DNA of 64,000 bases from a virus. The translations under genes were made by a program, and so were the position numbers. The notes below the pieces were generated by a model, which worked only from the letters and a program-made list of their open reading frames with translations, was not told the DNA's origin and ran no database searches. The first letter of the stretch is position 1, and each line of letters begins with the position of its first letter. The stretch spans positions 26,333 to 90,332 of IMG/VR virus record IMGVR_UViG_3300032516_000013; one strand, written 5' to 3'. Below are positions 50,413 to 59,293 of the stretch, piece by piece.

Positions 50413-51617
50413 AAATTATCCTCCACATCTCCTTGTTCTTTTTCCATCTTCTTATCTTGATCCATTAAGAATTCCTCAGATTTGTGTTTTAAGCAAGTCC
50501 AATTTCCATTTCTATCAGTAAACCAAACAACTACTCCTTCTCTCAAAGTGTTGGCATCTAAAGTAGATCTGCCTTTAGCATAAAATTGAACATTGTCTAC
50601 TATTCCGTCTACAGTTGTCAAGGCAATATTACGTCCAGAATTAGTAAACATAAAAGGTTTTTCTAATCCCAGTTCTCCTGCACGATGATATACTTGTTCT
50701 CTATTTAAGTCTACTGTAAAACCATTAGGAGTAGTTATAGTAACTCTATACAGCATGCACTTAAACTCACCAGGTCGACAATTGTATGGATACCCTTCTT
50801 GAATCATAGATCCATTTACATCATACCCGTATATTTCGTAATAGATCTCTTCCCCTTTGTGAAGGTGAGGAGCAACTTTACGTTCAATTTCTGCTCGAAC
50901 TTGTGGAATATGATTATTTATACTATCAAATCTGCGAATTCCTGAAACAATTCTCCATGTAGGTTCTGATTTTCTCCAGCATCTCCACCACTTTTTACCT
51001 ACGGGACAAAGAACATTCCCTGTCCTTCCAGAAGTTCCATGAATCTTTTCTTCAATATAGCAAACAGCATCTTCAGGAATATCATCCAACTGTCTCATCA
51101 GTTGCTTTGTATCCCAATGCTTGTGGAACATATCAGAAATAGGCTTTGAAGGCTGTCCTGGACATCCTTTTATTGAAACAATATATTTGCTACAAATTTC
51201 AATTCCATTTATGTGTGTAAATTCTGTACCTTCTGGAAGATTTATCTCTAATGTTTGCACAGATGGACCTTGCAAAGGAAGGCACAATAAACTTGATAAT
51301 TCTGCAACATACCCATTACTCATCTCTCCACGAAACTTCTGTGCTCTGACTTTACCATCCTTACCAAAACGCCCTTTCTTTGTGGAATCAACGTTCATTT
51401 CTGAACTGGAATATAAATTGTTCCAACGAAGATAATCGTGGGATAATCGTAAGTTGGAATCAAAATAGATAACCAAATCGTCATCTTTTACATCCAAACC
51501 CACAATCACAGTAGTTCCTAAAATGGTAGCAAGCTGTAAACGATCCGCATTGGGGTGCTTTCTTACGTTTTTCAAGCGAGTAATTACAGCATTATTTGTT
51601 TCTGATTTAGTTAACAT
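50409..51617 (-). CDS. RNA ligase (Rnl5/DraRnl type)
   Basis: A 402-residue enzyme. N-terminal OB-like domain (RKHPNADRLQLATILGTTVI), then the nucleotidyltransferase with the adenylated Lys in EEKIHGTSGRTGNV, YYEIYG (motif III), EGVVVW (motif IV) and LKHKSEEFL (motif V). This domain order is that of Deinococcus Rnl5. It seals RNA nicks; T4-type ligases repair host-cut tRNA. ATG 51617 follows GAGGAATTTG. Confidence 0.82.
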   Translation of the reverse strand: MLTKSETNNAVITRLKNVRKHPNADRLQLATILGTTVIVGLDVKDDDLVIYFDSNLRLSHDYLRWNNLYSSSEMNVDSTKKGRFGKDGKVRAQKFRGEMSNGYVAELSSLLCLPLQGPSVQTLEINLPEGTEFTHINGIEICSKYIVSIKGCPGQPSKPISDMFHKHWDTKQLMRQLDDIPEDAVCYIEEKIHGTSGRTGNVLCPVGKKWWRCWRKSEPTWRIVSGIRRFDSINNHIPQVRAEIERKVAPHLHKGEEIYYEIYGYDVNGSMIQEGYPYNCRPGEFKCMLYRVTITTPNGFTVDLNREQVYHRAGELGLEKPFMFTNSGRNIALTTVDGIVDNVQFYAKGRSTLDANTLREGVVVWFTDRNGNWTCLKHKSEEFLMDQDKKMEKEQGDVEDNL

Positions 51618-51873
51618 CAAATTCCTCTAGCAACATATTCATGTCTTGAGCAGAAATACAGACTTGAAATCCGTTATGATTTCTTCCCATAATATCTATA
51701 CAAAAATCTTTTTCGTAAGGATAGTTTTCTAGCAAATCTCCTATATAATACGAAACAGGCCAGCCAAAATCCAGAACCATTCTATTTTTATCAAATTCTG
51801 AATTTCTCAAAATAACTTTCTTCTTGAATTTATTTCCCATTGTATCAAAGGCTTTTATTTCAATTTCTTTCAT
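51607..51873 (-). CDS. Hypothetical protein
   Basis: An 88-residue alpha/beta protein (KNRMVLDFGWPVSYYIGDLL). No family is recognised. It overlaps the RNA ligase start; GGGATTAAT precedes its ATG. Confidence 0.5.
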   Translation of the reverse strand: MKEIEIKAFDTMGNKFKKKVILRNSEFDKNRMVLDFGWPVSYYIGDLLENYPYEKDFCIDIMGRNHNGFQVCISAQDMNMLLEEFDVN

Positions 51874-51874
51874 A

Positions 51875-52327
51875 TTAATCCCACCAAGTTCTTACCTGCT
51901 TTTTTATTATACGAAGCAAAAGATCAATATCCTGTTGAATCATTTTTTCTTTATATTTAAAACCCCAATCAATATATTTTCTTTCTAAATCCGTGCAATT
52001 ATCAACAAGTCTTAAAACACCTTTTCCTTCATCTACAAAATCAAATTGATCAAAAGCTTTAAAATTTCGATCTTCCCAAGGAGAAGTATAATCCTCTTCT
52101 ATCAATCTCTTGCAAAGAAGTTTGCATATCCTAACCTGCTTCGCCACATGTTTAGCATCAGCAGACATTGCCATATTTGAATTATAAAACTCTTCCATCA
52201 ATTGAAACTTAAACTGCAACAAACTAAAAAGAAAACATTCATCCCAGGGTTGATCTCTCCAAATGACAGGAAGCCATCTAGCAAGAAGAACTATCTTCCT
52301 AAAGAATCTTCGAATCCTCCAAATCAT
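51875..52327 (-). CDS. Conserved phage-type hypothetical protein
   Basis: A 150-residue protein with WDECFLFSLLQFKFQLMEEF and several Trp. I recall this type (a Trp-Asp start then a helical core) as common in phage genomes with no known function. GAGGATGTGAG precedes the ATG. Confidence 0.6.
   Translation of the reverse strand: MIWRIRRFFRKIVLLARWLPVIWRDQPWDECFLFSLLQFKFQLMEEFYNSNMAMSADAKHVAKQVRICKLLCKRLIEEDYTSPWEDRNFKAFDQFDFVDEGKGVLRLVDNCTDLERKYIDWGFKYKEKMIQQDIDLLLRIIKKQVRTWWD
51906..51934 (-). promoter_or_regulatory. Possible promoter before the 51.9-50.1 kb genes
   Basis: Minus strand TGCTTCGTATAATAAAAAAG, -10 at 51906-51911, within the 3' end of the gene at 51875. It shares TTCGTATAATA with the 32205 site. 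Weak support because it is also coding. Confidence 0.35.
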
Positions 52328-52614
52328 CTCACATCCTCCAGTGAAGAAGAATCCAAAGTGCTCACAGATCCATTCTCTCTCTTTTTAACATCCTCATAAG
52401 GAGCGGCAATTTGACGATAAAGTTCCAACTTTGCACATTCAAGAATACCAATAACTTCATTTATCCGAGCATATTTTAAACCAAGTCCCTGAAGATATAA
52501 ATGAATCAGTTTGGTGATTGCATAATTCATCTGCCCACAATGACCAATACTTTTAATCATTTCATTTAGAAGTTTGTCAATTTCTTCTCTTTCAAGTTGT
52601 CTTACGTAGGGCAT
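52324..52614 (-). CDS. DUF6899-like small protein
   Basis: A 96-residue protein: MPYVRQLEREEIDKLLNE, CGQMNYAITKLIHLYLQ, INEVIGILECAKLELYRQ, PYEDVKKRENG. This pattern is a widespread phage/plasmid family of unknown function. It overlaps the next gene by 4 nt. Confidence 0.7.
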   Translation of the reverse strand: MPYVRQLEREEIDKLLNEMIKSIGHCGQMNYAITKLIHLYLQGLGLKYARINEVIGILECAKLELYRQIAAPYEDVKKRENGSVSTLDSSSLEDVR

Positions 52615-52625
52615 ATTTTCTCCTA

Positions 52626-53120
52626 TTAATCCTCTATTAATTGAAAATAAGTTTCCAAAACATCTTTACAAATGCTATAATAATTACTCTCTTTTAGTTC
52701 TTCTTCCAAAAAGACAAAGTATCTTATATCTCCATCATATCTATCGTCTTCCCCAGCATAACCAATTGAGTAAGTAGAACCAACAACACCTTCTCTCTCA
52801 TTACCAAAATCAAACTCCTTTATACATTGATATTTCTGAACAGAATCTAAAGCACTTTTAAGCTGAACTTCTTCAAATTTTTCGTCTTCCTGAACCTGTT
52901 GAGCAGATTCTCGATAACTATGTATTGCTTCTTCCAAGATTCCCAATGCTTCATAATGACTACGAGAAGCCCAATTTACTATTTCAAAAATAAGAAGGGA
53001 AGCTGCACCAGATTTAAAACCATTAGAACTATCTGGTATTTGCTGAAATAAATTAATAAGCCTTTCTTTCTCAACTTCAATATCGTCCCAAGTTATTGTT
53101 TCAAATATATTTTCAGGCAT
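52626..53120 (-). CDS. Hypothetical protein
   Basis: A 164-residue protein, mostly helical with an acidic beta end (DGDIRYFVFLEEELKESNYY). ATG 53120 follows GGAGGAATTATA. No family is recognised. Confidence 0.5.
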   Translation of the reverse strand: MPENIFETITWDDIEVEKERLINLFQQIPDSSNGFKSGAASLLIFEIVNWASRSHYEALGILEEAIHSYRESAQQVQEDEKFEEVQLKSALDSVQKYQCIKEFDFGNEREGVVGSTYSIGYAGEDDRYDGDIRYFVFLEEELKESNYYSICKDVLETYFQLIED

Positions 53121-53150
53121 TATAATTCCTCCGTTTCTAAACCAAAGCAA

Positions 53151-53182
53151 CATACCCCTCGTAATATGTGCTGATGGGTATG
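53151..53182 (-). terminator. Possible weak terminator
   Basis: CATACCC pairs with GGGTATG across an 18-nt loop just past the secreted-protein gene. The following bases (TTGCTTTGG) are a poor U-tract, so termination is uncertain. Confidence 0.4.
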
Positions 53183-53199
53183 CTCTCTGGCAAACATAC

Positions 53200-54123
53200 T
53201 TATCGATACAATTCAGCTACTACATAAGCCCTGGAAAGCTTCTCTCCGGTACTCGAACCAATACCTGTGGCTCCGTTAAAGACACTTGTTGAACCAGCAG
53301 TCTGAGCACCACCACCACCCAAAACTGCTGAGCTAACCTTCGTCACTGGATTCGAAAAGGTTCGAAATACAACCAGTTTGGCACCGGCCTCTGCAGCCTT
53401 AACTGCCATAGCAGCCATTGCCTGATGCTCACTCTTACAAAGCTTCTTCGAATATGCCTGAGCCTCACCTATCTTTGTCATGTTTGTGGCAACATAGTCG
53501 GAAGACACAACTACTCGAATTCGACTAACTGCCTTCTCCTTAGTAAAAACAGCTACTTCAACCTGATAAGTGCTTTCCCAATCCGACCACAAAATACTAA
53601 GGCAACGACCAGGATTTGCAAATCTAGTCAGCTCTGTAACTGTGTACTCAGCACGCTGGAGCTTAAACATGCTTGTGGTCATTGTAAGCTCATCACCAAT
53701 CGTCCGGTACATAGGAGCTACTGAACCTGGAGCCAAAAGCTGTGTCGGATTAATTGTGGTATCAGTAATTGAAACACTGTTGCCATGATTTGTAGCACTG
53801 CTGTTGTTCTCGTTAGCATTTGCATTCTCGTTGCTGTTCTCGTTAACGTTCTCATTGGTGTTTTCGTTAGTGTTCTTAACACTATTTTTGACGTTGTTCG
53901 TAATATCATTGTTGTTCTTCACATCAACATCAATCTTGTTGGTATTGGTAGTATCACCAATCCGAACTGAACCCCCATCTCCACCTTCAGCAGTAACATT
54001 ACCAATACTCTGGGTTTGATCTTGCTTATTCAACCCAGGAGGATCACCCTGAGGAGTTCCATAACTCACATTCACTGACCAAAACAATCCAACCAACAAA
54101 ACTACTGCAATTAACTTCTTCAT
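53200..54123 (-). CDS. Secreted Asn-rich protein
   Basis: A 307-residue protein. Signal peptide at 1-22 (KKLIAVVLLVGLFWSVNVSYG), a Gly/Thr region, then a low-complexity Asn/Glu stretch at about 70-110 built from NEN and VNEN units, and a folded C-terminal domain (125-307) with alternating strands. The lack of a membrane anchor predicts release to the periplasm or outside. No family is recognised. GGGAGGATTGTAAG precedes the ATG. Confidence 0.65.
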   Translation of the reverse strand: MKKLIAVVLLVGLFWSVNVSYGTPQGDPPGLNKQDQTQSIGNVTAEGGDGGSVRIGDTTNTNKIDVDVKNNNDITNNVKNSVKNTNENTNENVNENSNENANANENNSSATNHGNSVSITDTTINPTQLLAPGSVAPMYRTIGDELTMTTSMFKLQRAEYTVTELTRFANPGRCLSILWSDWESTYQVEVAVFTKEKAVSRIRVVVSSDYVATNMTKIGEAQAYSKKLCKSEHQAMAAMAVKAAEAGAKLVVFRTFSNPVTKVSSAVLGGGGAQTAGSTSVFNGATGIGSSTGEKLSRAYVVAELYR

Positions 54124-54153
54124 CTTACAATCCTCCCAAATAAATTAATACTT

Positions 54154-54188
54154 TTGTGAAACAAACAATTTGCTTCACTTGTTAGTTA
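54154..54188 (-). repeat. Left 35-bp direct repeat of PRP cassette 3 (contains stem-loop)
   Basis: Identical to 55065-55099, including the 23-bp stem-loop and a TTGTTAGTTA tail (plus strand). The pair brackets the PRP gene with its promoter. Confidence 0.85.
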
Positions 54189-54935
54189 ACCAATAACAAC
54201 ACCTAAATTAACAAAAATTATTTCCATCTGTTCTTTTGTAATTTTTGCTCTACTCATGTTTGCTCCATACATGTCTGCTCCATTCATGTCTGCTCCACGC
54301 AGGTTGGCTTCACGCAGGTTTGCTCCACTCAGGTCTGCTTCACACATGTCTGCTCCACGCAGGTCTGCTCCACGCAGGTCTGCTCCACGCAGGTCTGCTC
54401 CACGCAGGTCTGCTTCACTCAGGTTTGCTCCATACAGGTTTGCTCCACGCAGGTTGGCTTCACGCAGGTTTGCTCCACTCAGGTCTGCTCCATACAGGTC
54501 TGCTTCACACAGGTTGGCTTCACACAGGTCTGCTCCACTCAGGTTTGCTCCACTCAGGTTTGCTTCATACAGGTCTGCTCCATACAGGTCTGCTTCACGC
54601 AGGTTTGCTCCACTCAGGTTTGCTTCATACAGGTCTGCTCCATACAGGTTTGCTTCACGCAGGTCTGCTCCATACAGGTCTGCTTCACTCAGGTTTGCTC
54701 CATACAGGTTTGCTCCACGCAGGTTGGCTTCACGCAGGTTTGCTCCACTCAGGTCTGCTCCATTCATGTCTGCTCCACGCAGGTCTGCTCCACGCAGGTC
54801 TGCTCCACGCAGGTCTGCTCCACGCAGGTCTGCTCCACTCAGGTCTGCTCCATACAGGTCTGCTTCACGCAAGTTAGCTTTAGCTTTTATTTTATAACCA
54901 TTTACGTTCACTTCTGTTTTCTTTTTATTTTTCAT
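54186..54935 (-). CDS. Pentapeptide-repeat protein 3
   Basis: A 249-residue protein, the longest copy: shared leader ([20 protein letters not shown]), about 40 pentapeptides ([15 protein letters not shown]) and an intact tail [18 protein letters not shown]. Several blocks of ten or more repeats are near-identical within the gene, a sign of internal unit duplication. Gyrase or topoisomerase protection is one possibility known for PRPs. AGGAGAAGAT ribosome site. Confidence 0.9.
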   Translation of the reverse strand: MKNKKKTEVNVNGYKIKAKANLREADLYGADLSGADLRGADLRGADLRGADLRGADMNGADLSGANLREANLRGANLYGANLSEADLYGADLREANLYGADLYEANLSGANLREADLYGADLYEANLSGANLSGADLCEANLCEADLYGADLSGANLREANLRGANLYGANLSEADLRGADLRGADLRGADLRGADMCEADLSGANLREANLRGADMNGADMYGANMSRAKITKEQMEIIFVNLGVVIG

Positions 54936-54942
54936 ATCTTCT

Positions 54943-54982
54943 CCTATTTGCCTATTTGCCTATTTGCCTATTTGCCTATTTG
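54943..54982 (-). repeat. 8-bp tandem repeat in 5' leader, 5 units
   Basis: Five perfect copies of the same octamer as at 28174 and 27538, between promoter and ribosome site of PRP gene 3. Confidence 0.9.
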
Positions 54983-55000
54983 CCTTCTCTCACTAATTAA

Positions 55001-55030
55001 ATTATACGAGATGAATTGAGAAACTAAATG
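55001..55030 (-). promoter_or_regulatory. Phage promoter family member (PRP gene 3)
   Basis: Minus strand CATTTAG (one change from CATTTGG, 55024-55030), 17-nt spacer ending ATCTCG, TATAATTTAATTAGTGAGAG, -10 at 55001-55006. Confidence 0.72.
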
Positions 55031-55064
55031 AAATCTTTAAAAATAAAAAATTTATTTTGTTAAT

Positions 55065-55099
55065 TTGTGAAACAAACAATTTGCTTCACTTGTTAGTTA
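55065..55099 (-). repeat. Right 35-bp direct repeat of PRP cassette 3
   Basis: Exact copy of 54154-54188. It lies between the methyltransferase stop and the promoter, so the cassette of about 0.9 kb is flanked by direct repeats. Confidence 0.85.
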
Positions 55100-55108
55100 T
55101 ACTAATGA

Positions 55109-56578
55109 TTAAACCTTAAAAGTTAAATTCGTTAGTTCTATAGTTGGAATATCCAACTTCTTTCCTCCCAACAATTCCCCAACTGTTATAATCTGAATCT
55201 TAGGATGATCCTTCCAAAGAGATTTATATCTTCCTGCTCCTGCTGCTTCTGCAATCATAGGCTGTGTTGGTTCTTTAAAACAAATGAAGACACCCATCTC
55301 TGCCTTTTCTCGCTCTATAACTCCTCTTAAGTCACGAACTTGAGTGACATCTACATTCCCAGCTTTTACACTAAAAATAATTTGTTTGGTTTTCTTATTG
55401 TCTGCTTCATCATGGAAGTATAATCTACCATCGATACCTTTATCTGCACCTTTCTTTTGCTCAACAGGCCTAGCACCAACCAGTCCTAAAGACCACCATT
55501 GAAATTGATATGGATCATCTTGTGCCAACTTTTCAGCCCCTGCAAGATCTTCAGGTTCTCCTATCACTTTGTAATTTTCATTAGGAATTCTTCTTTTTGT
55601 TGTAGATATAGCGACGTGGGTGACATCAATTCCAATCCACTGACGATTTAATCTATCCGATACTACACAAGTTGTTCCTCCACCGCAAAACGGATCAAGC
55701 ACAACATCACCTTCCTTAGAAGATGCTTTAATTATGCGCTCAAGTAATGCTTCTGGCTTTTGGGTGGGATATTCTGATTTATTTTCCCCTAAAATATCCA
55801 CCCAAGTGGTGTTTATAGCATTTCCTTTTGCTTCATCTAAATAATCTTTCACATATTTTCTTCCAGTTGAAGAAATCCAAATTTCTCCATTAACTTCAAA
55901 TCTCTTTATTGATTCTTCGGAATAATCACCAAGAGAAAAAGTTGTAAATTTTCTACCATCCGGATCTTTCTTCGAATAATTATTTGCAATTTGTTCATCC
56001 GTATATGGAGCATAAGGTCTTTGAAAGAACCAATTTTGCGTTTTTGAATAAAATAAAATTGTGTCAGCAACTCTATGAAATTGTTTTGCCTGATTAGTTA
56101 TTCCCCTACCTGCAGGTCTTCTATTCCAAACAATCTCATTTCGATAATTTTGAACACCAAACACAGCATCCATCAACAATTTAATGTAATGAGAAATAGA
56201 TGGATCACAATGCAGATAAATTGATCCTGTATTCTTTAACACTCTTCGAAGTTCTTTTAATCTTGGAGCCATCATTGACAAATAAGATAACAAACCACAA
56301 TCGCCAAGAAATATTCGAAATGCTTGTAAAACTTGAGATATTTTCCCCCCCGATACAACCACCTCAAAATAAGACTTTGAAGAATCCTCATTCCAATACC
56401 AGGTATCCTTGAAGGCATTTAATTGGGCTTGAGATTCCTCTCCTGACTGCTCTCTAAACAGAACATTGAAATCTCTGTTTGTGTTGAATGGTGGATCTAA
56501 GTATATGAGATCAACTGTCTCATCTTTGACATATCTGCGAAGGATATCAAGATTGTCGCCATAGTATAATGTGTTCAT
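55109..56578 (-). CDS. DNA methyltransferase with C-terminal Mrr-like nuclease domain
   Basis: A 489-residue protein. Beta-class methylase order: catalytic LIYLDPPFNTNRDF first, AdoMet motif VVLDPFCGGGTTCV later (about 290), as in type III Mod enzymes. From about 350 a second domain (GADKGIDGRLYF...KQIIFSVKAGNVDVTQVRDL) resembles PD-(D/E)xK Mrr nucleases, with Asp in GIDG and Lys in SVK but Ser in place of Glu/Gln, so activity is uncertain. ATG 56578 follows AAGGAAGGAAT. Could be a one-protein restriction-modification enzyme or a modified methylase. Confidence 0.8.
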   Translation of the reverse strand: MNTLYYGDNLDILRRYVKDETVDLIYLDPPFNTNRDFNVLFREQSGEESQAQLNAFKDTWYWNEDSSKSYFEVVVSGGKISQVLQAFRIFLGDCGLLSYLSMMAPRLKELRRVLKNTGSIYLHCDPSISHYIKLLMDAVFGVQNYRNEIVWNRRPAGRGITNQAKQFHRVADTILFYSKTQNWFFQRPYAPYTDEQIANNYSKKDPDGRKFTTFSLGDYSEESIKRFEVNGEIWISSTGRKYVKDYLDEAKGNAINTTWVDILGENKSEYPTQKPEALLERIIKASSKEGDVVLDPFCGGGTTCVVSDRLNRQWIGIDVTHVAISTTKRRIPNENYKVIGEPEDLAGAEKLAQDDPYQFQWWSLGLVGARPVEQKKGADKGIDGRLYFHDEADNKKTKQIIFSVKAGNVDVTQVRDLRGVIEREKAEMGVFICFKEPTQPMIAEAAGAGRYKSLWKDHPKIQIITVGELLGGKKLDIPTIELTNLTFKV

Positions 56579-56621
56579 ATTCCTTCCTTTTGGCATAATT
56601 TAAAACTTAGTTTCTACTTAA

Positions 56622-56652
56622 ATTATACCGGATGTTTCTGAAAAGCCAAATG
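56622..56652 (-). promoter_or_regulatory. Phage promoter family member (methyltransferase)
   Basis: Minus strand CATTTGG (56646-56652), 18-nt spacer ending ATCCGG, TATAATTTAAGTAG with -10 at 56622-56627. The block begins at the stop codon of the SNF2 gene. Confidence 0.75.
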
Positions 56653-56674
56653 AAAAATCAGAAAAACAAAAAAT

Positions 56675-58243
56675 TTATTTCCCCTGAATATACTCCATAT
56701 ATTCTTCAACTTCCGTTTTTCGACTTCCCTGATTTTTCTTCGTCACTTCATTTATACTCTTTTCAAGAACCAGTTCAATAACTAAAGTAGCTTTTGTTTG
56801 CCCACTTCGAAGCATTCGTCCAATACACTGCTTCCTAATTTTTGGACTAGAAATAATATCCCAAAACACAACCACTTCTGCCGAAAATCCGTCCCAACCT
56901 TCTGCTCCAGCAGCTTCCTGAACCACAGCCCCTAATACCTCTGGATCCTCCTGAAATTGCCTTTCGAGCTCCGATCTCTCTTCTGGCTTCAATCCTCCCT
57001 TTAATCGAATATACCTTGTCCCTTGCTTCTGCAAAGCTTCACAAAGGATATCCCCAACTTCCTCAAACCTATGAAACACAATCATCTTCTTCCCACAATC
57101 AAACAATTCCAGAACTGCCTCCAATTTTGGATTTTCTTTCAGCCTATAAGCCACCCTATTGTTTCTATCTTCGTTAAAATAAAGAAATCCGTCTGTTAAC
57201 TGCTTCAACTTAATAACTTTTGTAGAAGCTTGAACAAATATAGCAGATAAACCTAAAACCTCCAATGGAATTCCACCAATAACCTTCATTTCTAAATCTT
57301 GAAACTCTTTGGTCGGTTGCAATAATAAAACTTCTTCCTGACATTCCGGCAAATCAAAACACTCTTTCCTATCAAAACTAAGAGAAGATGTTGCCCATTT
57401 CTCCAATAAACGATCTTTCTGCTCCTTTGATTTAATTTGCCAATCAAATCCCCATTTAGTAAAATAACTACTTCGAAAACCCAAAAAGTTCCAGCCAAAA
57501 GTCTTTCCTAAATCCAAAACTCTGTAGATATTAAATAATTCCAGAAGGCATCTATCCACAGGGGTCCCGGAAAGCCCCACAGTAAATTTTGCCCTTTTAC
57601 TTAACTCTAAGCATATCTCAGATTGTAGTGCTGAATAATTATTGCATCTATGTATCTCATCAAAAATAATGCAGTCAAAATGAATAAATGAAGTTTCATC
57701 AATCTTCCAACTTCGAGACTTCTCTTTAACAACCAAATATTTTCCTGGGTTTTCCTTATCCAGAATTACTTTCCTCCTATCATCTTCTTTAACTAATTCT
57801 GAAGCATCTTCAGCAGTCAAATTCCCTTTCAAAATCGTATAACCAAGTGTTTTACCTAGTTTTGCAAATACTGTTTTCAAACTTTCATATTGTAGGATAG
57901 ATACACATTGTCTCTGCAGTATTTTAGCCTTTCGCTCTGATGTTTCTCCTGAAATAATTTCATAGGAGTAATTGGTTTTCTTTGCATCCCGCACCCACGC
58001 AGAAATAGCCGAGCCTGGGCAAACAACAAGGATTTTATGACATCCCCATTGCATAGCTGACCAATATGCTGTAAGAGTTTTTCCAACACCGACGTCCATC
58101 CAAAAACCTATGCGTTTTTCATTGGCAGCAAAAGCCATGCCTATCAGTTGATGCCTATAAGGTCGGGTCTTCTTAAATGGAAAATCCTTATAAACCCATT
58201 CCAAATCTTGCAAAGAAAGAGATTTCCAATTAAAATTATTCAT
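56675..58243 (-). CDS. SNF2/DEAD-like DNA helicase
   Basis: A 522-residue SF2 helicase: FWMDVGVGKTLTAYW (motif I), FDEIHRC (II), VGLSGTP (III), AGAEGWDG and QCIGRMLRSGQ (V-VI). SNF2-type phage helicases act in replication or DNA remodelling. ATG 58243 (MNNFNWKSLSLQDLEW) is preferred because upstream in-frame residues overlap the methylase remnant. Confidence 0.82.
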   Translation of the reverse strand: MNNFNWKSLSLQDLEWVYKDFPFKKTRPYRHQLIGMAFAANEKRIGFWMDVGVGKTLTAYWSAMQWGCHKILVVCPGSAISAWVRDAKKTNYSYEIISGETSERKAKILQRQCVSILQYESLKTVFAKLGKTLGYTILKGNLTAEDASELVKEDDRRKVILDKENPGKYLVVKEKSRSWKIDETSFIHFDCIIFDEIHRCNNYSALQSEICLELSKRAKFTVGLSGTPVDRCLLELFNIYRVLDLGKTFGWNFLGFRSSYFTKWGFDWQIKSKEQKDRLLEKWATSSLSFDRKECFDLPECQEEVLLLQPTKEFQDLEMKVIGGIPLEVLGLSAIFVQASTKVIKLKQLTDGFLYFNEDRNNRVAYRLKENPKLEAVLELFDCGKKMIVFHRFEEVGDILCEALQKQGTRYIRLKGGLKPEERSELERQFQEDPEVLGAVVQEAAGAEGWDGFSAEVVVFWDIISSPKIRKQCIGRMLRSGQTKATLVIELVLEKSINEVTKKNQGSRKTEVEEYMEYIQGK

Positions 58244-58421
58244 TATCTTCCACGTCATTAGTAAATTCCACAAAATTGTTGTTCCTTCCACAAAATGGAT
58301 CGCACCAACCTTTTCCATCTTCTATATATCGAAAGATCAAATCCTTTATTGGTTTAATAGAAAATGTCCAGGCGGAAGGCATTGACCAAACTCTATTTAT
58401 AATAACAGACATACAGTTCAT
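58236..58421 (-). pseudogene. Truncated DNA methylase remnant
   Basis: Sixty-one residues with SMPSAWTFSIKPIKDLIFRY and WCDPFCGRNNN...FTNDVEDNE, the N-terminus and AdoMet motif of a phage adenine methylase. The rest of the enzyme, including a DPPY motif, is missing, and the SNF2 gene begins instead. Could still be expressed as a peptide. Confidence 0.6.
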
Positions 58422-59293
58422 TAAAATAATCTCCTATTTTTAGTTCTTGCTTGCATAAGAGAAACAAAACCCAATTCTTCAAACATAGGATTAAGCTTTT
58501 CCCAATCAAAATCTTTCACTTCCATTGCTTTAAAATCAATATCCAAAGGAACATTTCTCCTTATAGTTACAAGATCTTTACTTAAGATAAAATCTTCTTT
58601 GCCATCTCTTAATTTCTGAGCTGTCTTTTCATTAATTGAATCAAGATTTTCATAAATGTTTTCTGAAGAACACCAACATTTTAAAAGCTCAACTGCTTTC
58701 TTTGGACCAATCCCTCGAATACCCGGAACATTATCAGAAGGATCTCCCTGTAAGGCTAGAAAATCAATAAACTGAGAAGGAAAAACACCCCACTTATCAA
58801 ACACTTCCATAAATCCAGTCCGAATATCCTTGTTTATATCGAGAACATCAACATAGCTCTTTTTAACTAATTGCAAAACATCTTTATCACGTGTACATAT
58901 TGTGACCATAATATCCCGATCTTGAGCTTTTTCCACAATAGTCCCGAGGATGTCGTCAGCCTCGTAGCCAGGTGCATGATAAACAGGGATTCCCATAATC
59001 CCCAATATTTGCTCGATGCGTTCTATTTGCTGAGAAATTCCTTCAGGCATATTCTCAGGACGATTGGATTTATACCCATCAAAAAGTTGCTTACGAAAGG
59101 TTTTAAAGTGACTATCCATAGCTACAGCCAGTAAATCCACAGAATAATTTTTCAAGAGTTTAAATAGTGTTTTCACAAACACATATGTAGCTGTAGTGAG
59201 TTCACCGGCAGGAGATGTTAATTGCTTTCCCATATGGGCAAAATAACTTGTATAAATCCACATATATCCATCTATCAAAAAGAGATTTTTCAT
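58421..59293 (-). CDS. 5'-3' exonuclease / flap endonuclease (Pol I N-domain type)
   Basis: A 290-residue protein: LFLIDGYMWIY (first Asp), PGYEADDILGTIV, CTRDKDVLQLV and LQGDPSDNVPGIRGIGPKKA (helix-hairpin-helix). Removes RNA primers and flaps. The phage PolA lacks this domain, so the separate protein supplies it. Confidence 0.88.
   Translation of the reverse strand: MKNLFLIDGYMWIYTSYFAHMGKQLTSPAGELTTATYVFVKTLFKLLKNYSVDLLAVAMDSHFKTFRKQLFDGYKSNRPENMPEGISQQIERIEQILGIMGIPVYHAPGYEADDILGTIVEKAQDRDIMVTICTRDKDVLQLVKKSYVDVLDINKDIRTGFMEVFDKWGVFPSQFIDFLALQGDPSDNVPGIRGIGPKKAVELLKCWCSSENIYENLDSINEKTAQKLRDGKEDFILSKDLVTIRRNVPLDIDFKAMEVKDFDWEKLNPMFEELGFVSLMQARTKNRRLF

Noticed and set aside
54245-54897. 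Plus-strand frames across PRP gene 3
   Set aside because: Same cause: the repeat lacks stops in several frames. The minus frame has the leader, ribosome site and promoter.
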